A stretch of DNA of 64,000 nt, taken from positions 73,300 to 137,299 of the forward strand of contig CAVPDA010000005.1 of assembly GCA_963702495.1 (NCBI GenBank), given 5' to 3'. The stretch comes from CAVPDA01 sp963702495. GTDB taxonomy: Bacteria; Pseudomonadota; Gammaproteobacteria; Burkholderiales; Rhodocyclaceae. Both the position numbers and the translations under genes were made by a program. The notes under the pieces are model-generated. The model was not told where the DNA came from. It did not search any database and worked only from the letters and a program-made list of their open reading frames with translations. The first letter of the stretch is position 1, and every line of letters begins with the position of its first letter. This document shows positions 12,405-21,321 of the stretch, piece after piece.

Positions 12405-12434
12405 TTGCGCTGCAGGGATCGCCCGACAGCGCAA
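12405..12434 (+). promoter_or_regulatory. Stem-loop between the RTX gene and the secretion genes
   Basis: TTGCGCTG and CAGCGCAA form a perfect 8-bp stem with a 14-base loop, 30 bases after the RTX stop codon. There is no following T-run, so it is not a typical terminator. It may protect the RTX mRNA end or reduce read-through into the transporter genes. Confidence 0.4.
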
Positions 12435-12497
12435 GCCTCAGGGCAGCGGCGCCAAGACCAGAGGGAAGCCACGACAAGAACAGAGGAGGAACCGGAC

Positions 12498-14180
12498 ATG
12501 AAAACCTTGTGGGATGAACTGCGCCCGCTGCTGCGCTACATCGCGGCATTCTCATTCTTCATCAACTTGCTGTTTCTCGTTCCTGCGATGTTCACCCTGC
12601 AGGTATTCGATCGCGTCCTATCCAGCAACAGCCGGGAGACGCTGGTCGTGCTGCTCGCCGGCACAGCCGTCGCGCTTTTCATCCTGCTGTTGCTCGACTA
12701 CGTCCGCAACCGCCTGCAGAACGTCCTCGGCAACATCGTCAACGAACGCCTTTCGCCGCCGGTCGTAAATGCCATCGTGGTGAAGGCAGCGCGCCTGCCC
12801 CACAGCGCCGGCGTCGAGGGTATCCGTGATGTCGCCGCCCTGCGCAATGTGTTCTCCGCCAATGGTCTGATCGCCCTGTTCGATGCACCCTGGGTCGTGG
12901 TGTACGTTCTGGTGATCTGGACCTTCCATCCCACCCTCGGCATCGGCGCCGCGATCTCAGCCGTGCTCATGCTGGCCCTGGCATGGCTCAACGACCGGAT
13001 CAGCCGCAACGCGCTGGAGGGCCTGCAGAAGGAGGGGCGTCGCGCCACCCAGTATGTCGAAAGCTCGCTGCGCAATGCGGAAGTGCTGCAGGCCCTGGGG
13101 ATGACCGAGCGGCTGCTGGAACGCTGGCGTACGCTGCAGGATCAGGTGACGTCGCTGCACACCAGCGCCAGCCGCAGCGGCGTTGCCTTCAGTGCGGCGA
13201 CGCGCTTCGTGCGCCAGGCCATACAGATCCTGATGCTGGGGCTGGGTGCCTACCTGGTGCTGACCCAGCAGGCCTCCGCCGGCATCATGATCGCCACGAC
13301 GATCCTGCTGGGCCGGGCGGTGCAGCCGGTAGAGCAGTTGGTGGGGAGCTGGCGCATGCTGACCGATGCCCGTGCCGCCTACCGCCGCCTGCAGGAACTG
13401 TCGAAGGATTTCGACAACTTCGTGGCGCGCCTCATCATTCCGCGCCCGGAGGGCCGCCTCGTAGCAGAGGGCATATCGTATCGGGCGCCGGGCACGGAGA
13501 AGCCGATCCTGATCAATGTCGCCTTCAGCCTCACGCCGGGCGAGGCGCTCGCCGTCATCGGACCGAGCGCGGCCGGCAAGTCTACCCTGGCGCGCCTGCT
13601 GACCGGCGTGTGGGCGCCCAACACCGGCACCGTGCGCCTGGACGGGGCGGATGTCGCCTACTGGCCGCGCCAGGATCTCGGTCCCTGGATCGGCTACGTT
13701 CCCCAGGACGTCGAGCTGTTCGACGGCAGCGTGGCCGACAACATCGCGCGCCTCGGCAAGGTGGAATCCGAGGCAGTCGTGGCGGCGGCGAAGCGCGCCA
13801 ACGCGCACGAGATGATCCTGAGCCTGCCGCAGGGCTACGACACGCAGGTCGGGGAGCAAGGCGCGCGCCTGTCTCCCGGCCAGCGCCAGCGCATCGCGCT
13901 GGCCCGCGCCCTGTATGGCGATCCGCGCCTGGTGGTGCTGGACGAGCCGAACTCCAACCTCGACGCCGAGGGTGAGATTGCGCTGGCCCAGGCACTGAGC
14001 GGGTTGCGCAGCGAAGGGGTGACCTCGGTCGTCGTCACCCATCGGCCCTCCCTCATCGCCCACGTGGACAAGATTCTGGTGCTGGAGGCCGGGCGCGTGC
14101 AGCAATTCGGGCCGGCGAGCGAAGTGATGAAGACGAGGCAGCGCCAAGCGCAGGTGATGGTCGGCGGCAAGGCGGCTTGA
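12498..14180 (+). CDS. Type I secretion ABC transporter, permease and ATPase (PrtD/HlyB family)
   Basis: This 560-residue inner-membrane exporter energises secretion of RTX proteins. The N-terminal half holds about six membrane segments (from FFINLLFLVPAMFTLQVFDR onward). The C-terminal ATPase has Walker A GPSAAGKS, signature LSPGQRQR, Walker B LVVLDEP and the H-loop histidine in VVTHRP. There is no N-terminal C39-like peptidase domain, which fits the PrtD/AprD subgroup. The start is ATG 12498 behind AGAGGAGGA. It lies 122 bases after the RTX peroxidase and 95 bases before the membrane-fusion gene, so the three should form one secretion operon. The frame is intact, unlike its neighbours. No TolC-like outer-membrane gene follows in the window. 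Confidence 0.92.
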   Translation: MKTLWDELRPLLRYIAAFSFFINLLFLVPAMFTLQVFDRVLSSNSRETLVVLLAGTAVALFILLLLDYVRNRLQNVLGNIVNERLSPPVVNAIVVKAARLPHSAGVEGIRDVAALRNVFSANGLIALFDAPWVVVYVLVIWTFHPTLGIGAAISAVLMLALAWLNDRISRNALEGLQKEGRRATQYVESSLRNAEVLQALGMTERLLERWRTLQDQVTSLHTSASRSGVAFSAATRFVRQAIQILMLGLGAYLVLTQQASAGIMIATTILLGRAVQPVEQLVGSWRMLTDARAAYRRLQELSKDFDNFVARLIIPRPEGRLVAEGISYRAPGTEKPILINVAFSLTPGEALAVIGPSAAGKSTLARLLTGVWAPNTGTVRLDGADVAYWPRQDLGPWIGYVPQDVELFDGSVADNIARLGKVESEAVVAAAKRANAHEMILSLPQGYDTQVGEQGARLSPGQRQRIALARALYGDPRLVVLDEPNSNLDAEGEIALAQALSGLRSEGVTSVVVTHRPSLIAHVDKILVLEAGRVQQFGPASEVMKTRQRQAQVMVGGKAA

Positions 14181-14275
14181 ACGAGTGGGACGCCGGGCCG
14201 CACGACTGACTGACTTTGCATGAATGCGCTTCTTTCCGCCCGCGGGAAGAAGGCGCAACACGGGAGGACCCGATC

Positions 14276-15611
14276 ATGGACATCGCAACACTTGCGCCGA
14301 ATTCCGGTCACGCAACGCTCACCAGCCAGGAGCACGCCCGAGGCCTGTTGCGCGCGGGCTGGTGGATCATCCTCGCCGCCATCTTTCCGATCGGCGCCTG
14401 GATGGCCTTCGCGCCGCTCTCGATGGCGGTGGTGGCTCCCGCCTTCGTCAAGGTCGATCTCAACCGGCGGCCGGTGCAACACCTTGAAGGCGGCATCGTG
14501 CGCGCCGTGCTGGTGCGCGACGGCCAGCACGTCAGTGCCGGAGATCCGGTCCTGATGCTGGGGGACGTCGGTGTGGATGCCGACCGCAATCGCCTCAGCT
14601 ACCGCGTACAATACCGAGCGCGCCGCACTGGCCCGGCACGAAGCGGAACAGGCCCTCGCCCGGACGCTCGTGTTCCCCGAGGAATTGCAAATCGCTGCAG
14701 AGCAGGACGAGCGCGTCAAGCATGCGATGCTGAAGGAGACGGCGCTGTTCGAGGCCGGCGCGACGCGCTCGCCAGCGAAGTAGCGCTGATGCGCACACTG
14801 CGCGATCGCGTCGAGCAGGAAATGGCCGCCTTGCGCGCCCAGATCGTTCAGGCGCAAAGCTCCCTCGCACTGCAGACGAAGGATCTCGAAGCCAACCGGG
14901 GCTTGCTCGACAAGCGGATTCATCTCGCCCACAGGCTGGGGCAGATCGAGGCCACCGTCGTGGATTACGCCGCCAAACTGGAGGAGCGGCGCTCGGAACT
15001 CGCGCGCGCCGCGCAGCGCCTGGTGGACAGCGACCTGAAGATGAAGTCACTGCAGAATCAATACATGCAGGCGGCCAGCGATCAGTTCAAGGTGACGGCT
15101 GCGCGTCTCGCCGAGATCGAGCAGGAGCAGCGCAAATCGGAAGATGCCGCCGCGCGCCAATGGTGGCGGCCCCCGCCAGCGGCGAAGTCATCGATCTCAA
15201 ATTCACCTCCCCGGGTGCCGTGGTGCGACCCGGCGAGCCGATCGCGGAGATCGTGCCGAGCGACGCCAAGCTCATGATCGAGGCCCAGATCCGGCCGGAG
15301 GAGATCAACCACGTGTACCTCGATCAGCACGCGCGCATCAAGTTCACCTCTTTCCGCTACCGCAATAGCGCGATGGTCACCGGCAAGGTGACCTACGTCT
15401 CCGCCGACCGACTGATCGACCGGCCACCAACCTGCCGTACTACGGCGTGACCATCGTTGCCGACCTCGATTCCCTCCAGGCCGTCGGCGATCTGAAGCTG
15501 CAGGCGGGCATGCCGGCCGAGGTCTACATCGAGGGCACGAGCCAGACCGCACTGCAGTATCTGATGGAGCCGATCACATCGACGGCACGCAAGGCGGCAC
15601 GGCAGATGTGA
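14276..15611 (+). CDS. HlyD/PrtE-family periplasmic adaptor of type I secretion (frameshifted)
   Basis: This membrane-fusion protein links the ABC exporter to the outer-membrane channel. The start is ATG 14276 after GGGAGGA. One membrane segment (about residues 25-45, GWWIILAAIFPIGAWMAF) is followed by the lipoyl half-motif with HLEGGIVRAVLVRDGQ. A long coiled coil follows, and then the C-terminal lipoyl and beta-barrel part containing GEVIDLKFTSPGAVV and GEPIAEIVP. The frame breaks four times (near 14605, 14765, 15160 and 15420), but the joined translation is a normal-length family member of about 445 residues ending at TGA 15611. Confidence 0.8.
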
Positions 15612-15788
15612 GCAGCGGTCGCATGTAACCGAATTGGAGCGTCGCAGTCGGAGCCGGGGCGCGAGCGGGACGATCCGCGGCAGCGTGTCGCTTCGTTCGC
15701 CAGCCCCGTGGTGCGCCGCGCCGAGGCAAGAAGGAGGCGACAGCATGCCTCCTGCGTATCTGGCACACACAACTATACGGAGGTCGAA

Positions 15789-17548
15789 ATGCAACAGAGA
15801 GAGAAAGCGCTCCGCGCGGCGCAGGAGTTGCGGCGCCAGGTGATCGCAGCGGGATTGTCCCGGCGCGAACTCTTGAAGCTGGGCCTGTTAAGCGGCAGCG
15901 GCCTGCTTGCCCTGACCGGGCGGAATATGGGCGCGTTCTGCCCTGGGCCAGGTCACGGGGGAAGGCACGGTTACGAACCTGACCAGTCCGCCGACGCGTC
16001 GCTTCGTCGCGGAAATGCCGATCCCGCCGACACTGCAATCGGTACAGTCGCTCGAATCCTCACCCGACGGTGGAACCGAACTTCGCCGCCGGCGGAGGGG
16101 CGCACGCGCAACCACCAGGCACTGCTGCGCTTCCCGCCGCAGAAGTACTACGAGTTGCGCTTCGAGCAGGGCATGCACTCGTGGCATCCGGACCTGCCTG
16201 CGGGGCCGGTATGGGCACCCAACGGCATCTTCCCCGGGCCGATGCTCTACATGCGCTACGGCGAGCCGGTCCTGGTGCGGATGTACAACGATCTGCCGGC
16301 ACAGAACCTGGGATTCGGCATCCCGTCCATCACCACCCACCTGCACAACGGCCACACGCCCTCGGAAAGCGACGGCTTTCCCGGCGACTACCACACCTCG
16401 GGCCAGTGGTACGACCACCACTACCCGAACCAGTGCGCGGGCATCGACGCCTACGGCGACCGGTACAGCCAGTACGGCGCCATGGGCGACTACCGCGATG
16501 CGCTGGGCTCGCTCTGGTACCACGACCACCGCCTGGACTTCACCGCCCAGAACGTCTACGCCGGCATGGCAGGCATGGCCCCGATCTACGACAACCTCGA
16601 TTCCGGCGACGAGCACGACTCGAATCCGCTGGCTCTGCGCCTGCCGAGCGGCGACTACGACGTGCCGTTGATCTTCCACGACCGGGTGTTCGACAGCCAG
16701 GGCCGCAGCTACTTCGACCTGTTCAATCTCGACGGCATCATCGGCGACAAGTTCACCGTCAATGGCGTGATCCAGCCGTTCTTTCGCGTGCAGCGGCGCA
16801 AGTACCGCTTCCGCATGCTCAACATCGGTCCATCCCGCTTCTACCGCTGGTTCATGAGCGACGGCAGCCCGTTCACCGTGATCGCCAACGACGGCAATCT
16901 GCTGCCCGCGCCGGTGGTGGTCAAGAACTTCTGGCAGTCGGTGGCCGAGCGCCACGACATCGTCATCGATTTCGCGAAATACAAGATCGGCGACCGGGTC
17001 CGCCTGGTCAACCGGGCCTTGCAGACGAGCGGCCGTGGCCCGAAGAGGACTTGCTCAAACCGGGGATCCCCGTACTTGAGTTCCGCGTGGAGTCCGACCC
17101 GCCGTATCCGGACGAGAGCCGCGTTCCGGCGCAATTGCGCCCGCTGCCGCCGCTGGCGGAAATGCTGGCCGAGGCCACTACCGAGCGGCTGTGGGTGTTC
17201 GATCGCGGCAAGGGCGCGTGGCAGGTCAATGGCCAGTTCTTCAATGTGAACCGGGCCGTTGCCACGCCGCGGAAGAACTCCACGGAAATCTGGGTGATCC
17301 GCAACGGCGGCGGCGGCTGGGCGCATCCGATTCACATCCACTTCGAGGAGCACCGCTTCCTGAGCTTCAACGGCAGGCCGCCGGCGGCCATCGACAGCGG
17401 GCGCAAGGACGTCATCCGGCTCGAGGAGAACGGCGAGGTGCGGGTCGCCATCCGCTTCCGCGATTTCGAGGGCCGCTACCCGATGCACTGTCACAACGTG
17501 GTGCACGAGGACCACTCGATGATGGTGCGCTTCGACATCGTGACTTGA
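15789..17548 (+). CDS. Multicopper oxidase, CotA/bilirubin-oxidase-like (frameshifted)
   Basis: The start is ATG 15789 preceded by GGAGG. The N-terminus carries a twin-arginine signal (SRRELLKLGLLSGSG), so the enzyme is exported folded. All four copper motifs are visible: HLHNGH, WYHDH, HPIHIHFEEH and HCHNVVHEDHSMM, which supply the type 1, 2 and 3 copper ligands. The region after the first motif (TPSESDGFP) and LWYHDH...NVYAGMAG resemble spore-coat CotA laccases and related oxidases. The likely reaction is one-electron oxidation of phenols, metals or bilirubin-like substrates coupled to O2 reduction. The frame breaks near 15930, 16065, 16095 and 17040, leaving about 585 residues when joined. 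Some members of the superfamily oxidise Mn(II), which fits the neighbouring peroxidase, but the substrate is not known. Confidence 0.85.
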
Positions 17549-17588
17549 ACCTGGGTCAATGCAGGTTTGCCTGCAAGGAGAACCGATC

Positions 17589-18170
17589 ATGGACAGACGG
17601 ACAGCATTCAAGAGCGCCCTCGCGCTGCTGGCGGCCGGCGGCGCCCCACCCACGGCCCAAGCGGCAGCCGGGCCGCATGCCGCCTACTTTCCGAACGTCG
17701 CACTCACCACCCACCAGGGCAGGACGGTGCGCTTCTACGACGATCTGCTCAGGGGAAAGACCGTACTCCTCAACTTTTTCTACATCCATTGCCTGGACGG
17801 CCAGTGCCCGCTGCAGACCGCCAATCTGAAGCGGGTCCAGACGCTGCTCGGCGACCGGCTCGGACGCGAAGTGTTCATGTACTCGATCACGCTGCAGCCC
17901 GAGATCGACCGGCCGCCGCTGCTGCGGCAGTATGTCGAGGCGTTCGGCATCGGCCCCGGCTGGCAGTTCCTCACCGGCAAACCCGCCGACGTCGAACGGT
18001 TGCGCAGGAGGCTCGGTTTCTCCGATCCGGACCCGAAGGTCGATCGCGACAAGTCCAATCACACCGGCGTGGTGCGCTACGGCAACGAAGCGAAGAGCCT
18101 GTGGGGGGGATGTCCGGCCCTGGCCGAGCCCGAGGTGATCGTGCGCGCGGTGTCCTGGGTGGCCGCCTGA
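17589..18170 (+). CDS. SCO1/SenC-like thioredoxin-fold copper protein
   Basis: This 193-residue protein starts at ATG 17589 behind AAGGAG, 40 bases after the multicopper oxidase. It has an N-terminal export signal (MDRRTAFKSALALLAAGGA). The thioredoxin-fold core contains LLNFFYIHCLDGQCP and the later conserved His in DKSNHTGVVRYG. The usual SCO copper site is CxxxC plus that His; here the two cysteines are separated by four residues. SCO proteins deliver copper to cupro-enzymes, so a role in loading the adjacent oxidase is the natural inference. Confidence 0.8.
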   Translation: MDRRTAFKSALALLAAGGAPPTAQAAAGPHAAYFPNVALTTHQGRTVRFYDDLLRGKTVLLNFFYIHCLDGQCPLQTANLKRVQTLLGDRLGREVFMYSITLQPEIDRPPLLRQYVEAFGIGPGWQFLTGKPADVERLRRRLGFSDPDPKVDRDKSNHTGVVRYGNEAKSLWGGCPALAEPEVIVRAVSWVAA

Positions 18171-18247
18171 CCGGATGGATCCGACGAGACGGCTACCGGA
18201 GGATTACGGCGCGGTGCAGCCCGCAGCGAGCAGATGGGGCCAGGCGC

Positions 18248-19057
18248 TCAGCCCAGCCTGCCCCACGCCCCGATCAGGGCAGGCGACACCATGACGGCCT
18301 GGGCTGCCGTCACATCGCGCAGCAGACGCTCTTCGAGGGTATCCGGACCGATCTCGTCGGCGGTCGCCAGGCCGGTCATCTGTATCACCGGCAGCAGACT
18401 GGTCACGGTCTGTGCCAGATAGCGGCAACCCAGTTCGCCCGGTGGCGGCTCGATGCGCGCATCGTGCGTCAGCGCCGGTTCGCGCACGCCTGCCCGCCGC
18501 AGAATCGTCCACAACAGCGAGCCGAGATCGCCACGGGCGCCCGCGCGTTCGAGGCCTTCGACGACCCAGCGCACCGACTGCGCGAACAGCGGGACGGGCG
18601 GTGTCGTGCGCGCCGCAGAAATGTCCGGTTCCTGCAGGATCAGGACGCCGTCCGGGACGAGGCTCTCGCCCAGGCGCCGCAGCACAGCTACCGGGTCGGG
18701 CGCGTGGATCAGTATGAATCGCCCGGCGATGGCATCGAATCTGCCCGCCGGTTCGAAGGTGTGGATGTCCGCGACTTCGAAGCGGACGTTCGTCAGCCCC
18801 GCCTTGCCGGCGCGCAGGGCGGCCAGCCGCAGCGGTTCCGGCGAGCGGTCGATGCCGATCACCTCGCCCTCGGCACCGACGATTCGCGCCGCCAGCAATG
18901 CGACATCGCCGGTTCCGGTGCCCAGATCGAGCACCCTCATACCCTCGCGCAGACCGGCCCGGCGCAGCAACGCGTCGGTAAACGCGCCCCAAACCTCGGC
19001 CTGCAGCAACAGTCGTTCTAGTTCGCTGTCCCCATGCCCCAATGCGTAGTCGCTCAT
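18248..19057 (-). CDS. Class I SAM-dependent methyltransferase
   Basis: The 269-residue protein starts at ATG 19057 (GGAGAA upstream). Motif I is VLDLGTGTGDVALLAA, followed by the acidic residue after beta-2 (VIGIDRSPEPL) and motif II in FEVADIHTF. The C-terminal part contains LLPVIQMTGLA and resembles ubiquinone- or small-molecule-type methyltransferases. The substrate cannot be read from the sequence. It runs opposite to the oxidase genes and convergent with the SCO gene. Confidence 0.8.
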   Translation of the reverse strand: MSDYALGHGDSELERLLLQAEVWGAFTDALLRRAGLREGMRVLDLGTGTGDVALLAARIVGAEGEVIGIDRSPEPLRLAALRAGKAGLTNVRFEVADIHTFEPAGRFDAIAGRFILIHAPDPVAVLRRLGESLVPDGVLILQEPDISAARTTPPVPLFAQSVRWVVEGLERAGARGDLGSLLWTILRRAGVREPALTHDARIEPPPGELGCRYLAQTVTSLLPVIQMTGLATADEIGPDTLEERLLRDVTAAQAVMVSPALIGAWGRLG

Positions 19058-19304
19058 CTTCTCCGCCCTCCTTTTCCGGTTTCGGAATGCACCCAATCGA
19101 GGCGCGTGGCCCGCACGCTGCAACACCGGTGTCAGCCGTGGAAGGACATCTACCGCGGCGGCAGCGCCGGAGATGGCCGCCGCGGGCCGTGGCGCGCGCG
19201 AGCGCTGCTCCGACATCGCGAAATCGCGCGATGCGCCATGGGCTGTCCGGAAGGGTGGAACATCCCGGCCAGCGCACCGGCGCCATCACGGCGCGACTCA
19301 GAAA

Positions 19305-19526
19305 TCAGCAGGCTTCCTGCGGAAGTGCGCCCGCCACGAGCGAACGCACCTGCCGCTGATCGAGCGTGCGGATCAGGGCTCCGTTGAGCTGAAGGTAGAT
19401 GTCGTCGGGCCGCTGCACGAGCGCGCCGAGGTCACCGTTTCCCGCATCGACCACCCCTACCGCACGCCAGCCGTCCGGAACGAACCGAGAGTACTCGCAC
19501 CAATCCTGTGACAGTGAGATCCGCAT
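19305..19526 (-). CDS. Small unrecognised protein
   Basis: A 73-codon frame starts at ATG 19526 and stops at 19305. The protein begins MRISLSQDWCEYSRF and contains the pattern YLQLNGALIRTLDQRQVRSL. It looks like a folded small protein with no signal peptide or membrane segment. A weak AAGAGA precedes the start. It lies between the methyltransferase and napB on the same strand. I know of no function. Confidence 0.45.
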   Translation of the reverse strand: MRISLSQDWCEYSRFVPDGWRAVGVVDAGNGDLGALVQRPDDIYLQLNGALIRTLDQRQVRSLVAGALPQEAC

Positions 19527-19927
19527 TCTCTTACACCCCGCATCAAGACGCCCGATTGAACGGGCCTCGCATCGTCCGCCGGCGGTTACATCTTGGCCGA
19601 TGCACGCCAGAGGCGATTCGTTCGGGGCAATTCTCCCGCCATGGCAGCGAAATGGAAATAATACCGATGGCCTAGTCACAACGCCCGGGCCGCAGCGTTC
19701 TCGACCGGCAGGTTCGCGGAGGGGCACGCGAATATCGTTTGAAATGGTGCGCCAGCGGGGGGCGCCAGCGCGGAACTGCGGCACACTGCGCCGGATCAGA
19801 GAGTAACAGCGTCGCGCCGCGCGGATCGAACTCCTTCCCAGGCCGGAGGACACCTGGGGCAGCCTTCCGTGCAACCGCCTCCCGAATCGGTCGGGGGGCG
19901 GTCGCCGAATTGCGGAACGGCCGCCGT
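19527..19927. other. Non-coding gap downstream of napB
   Basis: No credible gene is seen on either strand. The napB-proximal end contains the hairpin at 19874-19902. Confidence 0.5.
19874..19902 (-). terminator. Hairpin after napB, possible nap operon terminator
   Basis: ACCGCC...GGCGGT with an inner CCCGA/TCGGG pairing forms a long hairpin with one internal mismatch, 26 bases beyond the napB stop on the minus strand. No T-run follows, so termination would be weak or factor-dependent. Confidence 0.35.
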
Positions 19928-20392
19928 TCAGCGCGGCGGGATGTCGCTGATGTAGGCGTTGTCCACCAGCGGCTTGGCGTCTACCTGCGCCACGTGGCAG
20001 CTTGTGCACTGGTAGCGGCTCATCTGCACCACCCGCTTCATGCCGTCCTTGGTGTCGAGGAACTGCATGTGCGAGTCGCCGACCCGCGGCGAGTCCTTCT
20101 GCCGGTAGGTCTCGGGGCTGTGGCAGTCGAGGCACTTGTTTTCCGCGAGCGAGATCTGGTCGAACGTCGGCATCGCATGCGGTATCAGCGGCGGCGCGTC
20201 CTTGAAGGAACGCGCCAGGTTCTTCTGCTTGCCTGGTTCCGCGCCCACGTACTGTTTCTCCTTGAACGCCGGATCCGGCGCAAAGGCATCGGACCCACGC
20301 AAGCTCGCCGGTCCGGATCCCTGGTGCGCGCATCCAAAGCCAAGCGCTGCCGTGAGCAGCAGCACCAACATCAGCGAACTGGGCTTTTTCAT
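19928..20392 (-). CDS. napB: NapB, dihaem cytochrome c subunit of periplasmic nitrate reductase
   Basis: This 154-residue exported protein has an N-terminal signal (MKKPSSLMLVLLLTAALGF) and two haem-binding motifs, CLDCH and CTSCH, with the conserved His residues around them (HAMPTF, DSHMQF). NapB passes electrons from NapC or NapH/G to NapA. It is the last gene of napFDAGHB, 37 bases after napH. The start ATG 20392 is preceded by GGAGGGA. Confidence 0.93.
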   Translation of the reverse strand: MKKPSSLMLVLLLTAALGFGCAHQGSGPASLRGSDAFAPDPAFKEKQYVGAEPGKQKNLARSFKDAPPLIPHAMPTFDQISLAENKCLDCHSPETYRQKDSPRVGDSHMQFLDTKDGMKRVVQMSRYQCTSCHVAQVDAKPLVDNAYISDIPPR

Positions 20393-20429
20393 ATCGGTCC
20401 CTCCAAATGCTAGTTCAAAATCCGCTCGA

Positions 20430-21321
20430 TCAATTCAGTTTGACCGGCTGCGCGGTTCCACTGTCGATCAATCCCCTGGGCTTGTTGAAGCGACTACCGA
20501 ACTCGAAAACATCTTCCGAACACACGTCGATGCAGCGCCCGCAATTGGTGCAATTGGGCGACAGAATCACCGGGCCGAAGCCCCGGGCCGCGCCCTTCAG
20601 CGCCGGCTTGATCACATGATGCTCGGGACATACGGCAAAACAATCCATGCAGTCGTTGCACTTGTCGCGGCGCAACGCCGTCACGCGCATCGGGCTCCAC
20701 CGGCCGAGGATGCTGTAGAACGCACCCACCGGGCACAGGTGGCCGCACCAGCCGCGGTACATGACGAATATATCGAACAGGAACACGCCCAGGATCACCA
20801 TCCATGCCGCGCCGAAACCGAAAATCAGTCCCCGATGCAGCATCGATACCGGGTTCACCAGTTCCCAGGCGACGGTGCCGCTGGCGAGCGCGAGCACCAG
20901 GCTCATGCCCAACACCCAATAGCGCGCCTGACGCGACAGATGGGCGCCGCCCTTGATGCCGAGTCGGCCGCGCAGCCAGGCCGCCGCGTCCGTCACCAGA
21001 TTGACCGGACACACCCACGAGCAATACGCCCGCCCGCCGACCAGCAGGTAGAACATGGCGACGATCAGCGCACCGACGGTCGCCAGCCGCTCCGGGACAT
21101 GCCCCGTCAGCAGGGATTGCAGCAGCACGTAGGGATCGGTGAGCGGCAGCAGGTCCAGGGTGTAGCTGTACGACAGGTTGCCCTTTACGATCCAGAGCCC
21201 GAACCACGGGCCGGCGAGAAACAGGGCAAGTATCGCACAACTGCGACAGCCGGCGCAGGATCAGCCATCGGTGGGCGGCGAGCCATCCCTTCCGCACGAT
21301 CGCTTCGGCGCCGATCTTCAT
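20430..21321 (-). CDS. napH: NapH, membrane ferredoxin-type quinol dehydrogenase subunit (one frameshift)
   Basis: The start is ATG 21321, overlapping the napG stop in ATGA. After the N-terminal MKIGAEAIVRKG and the first membrane helix the frame breaks near 21235; the rest runs in one frame to 20430. The product has four membrane segments, the CxxxCP pairs (AYCSWVCP and GWCGHLCP) and two 4Fe-4S clusters at the C-terminus (CNDCMDCFAVCP and CTNCGRCIDVC). NapH with NapG draws electrons from quinol for NapAB. The single break could be a sequencing error, since the operon is otherwise intact. Confidence 0.85.

Noticed and set aside
9940..12555. 871-codon open frame on the minus strand
   Set aside because: It is the antisense of the RTX array. 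The regular GGxGxDxL codons keep the opposite strand free of stops, and the encoded protein is a low-complexity repeat of Val, Arg and Ala.
18204..19289. Longer minus-strand frame overlapping the methyltransferase
   Set aside because: It is another frame of the same strand; the methyltransferase frame contains the SAM-binding motifs and a good ribosome binding site.
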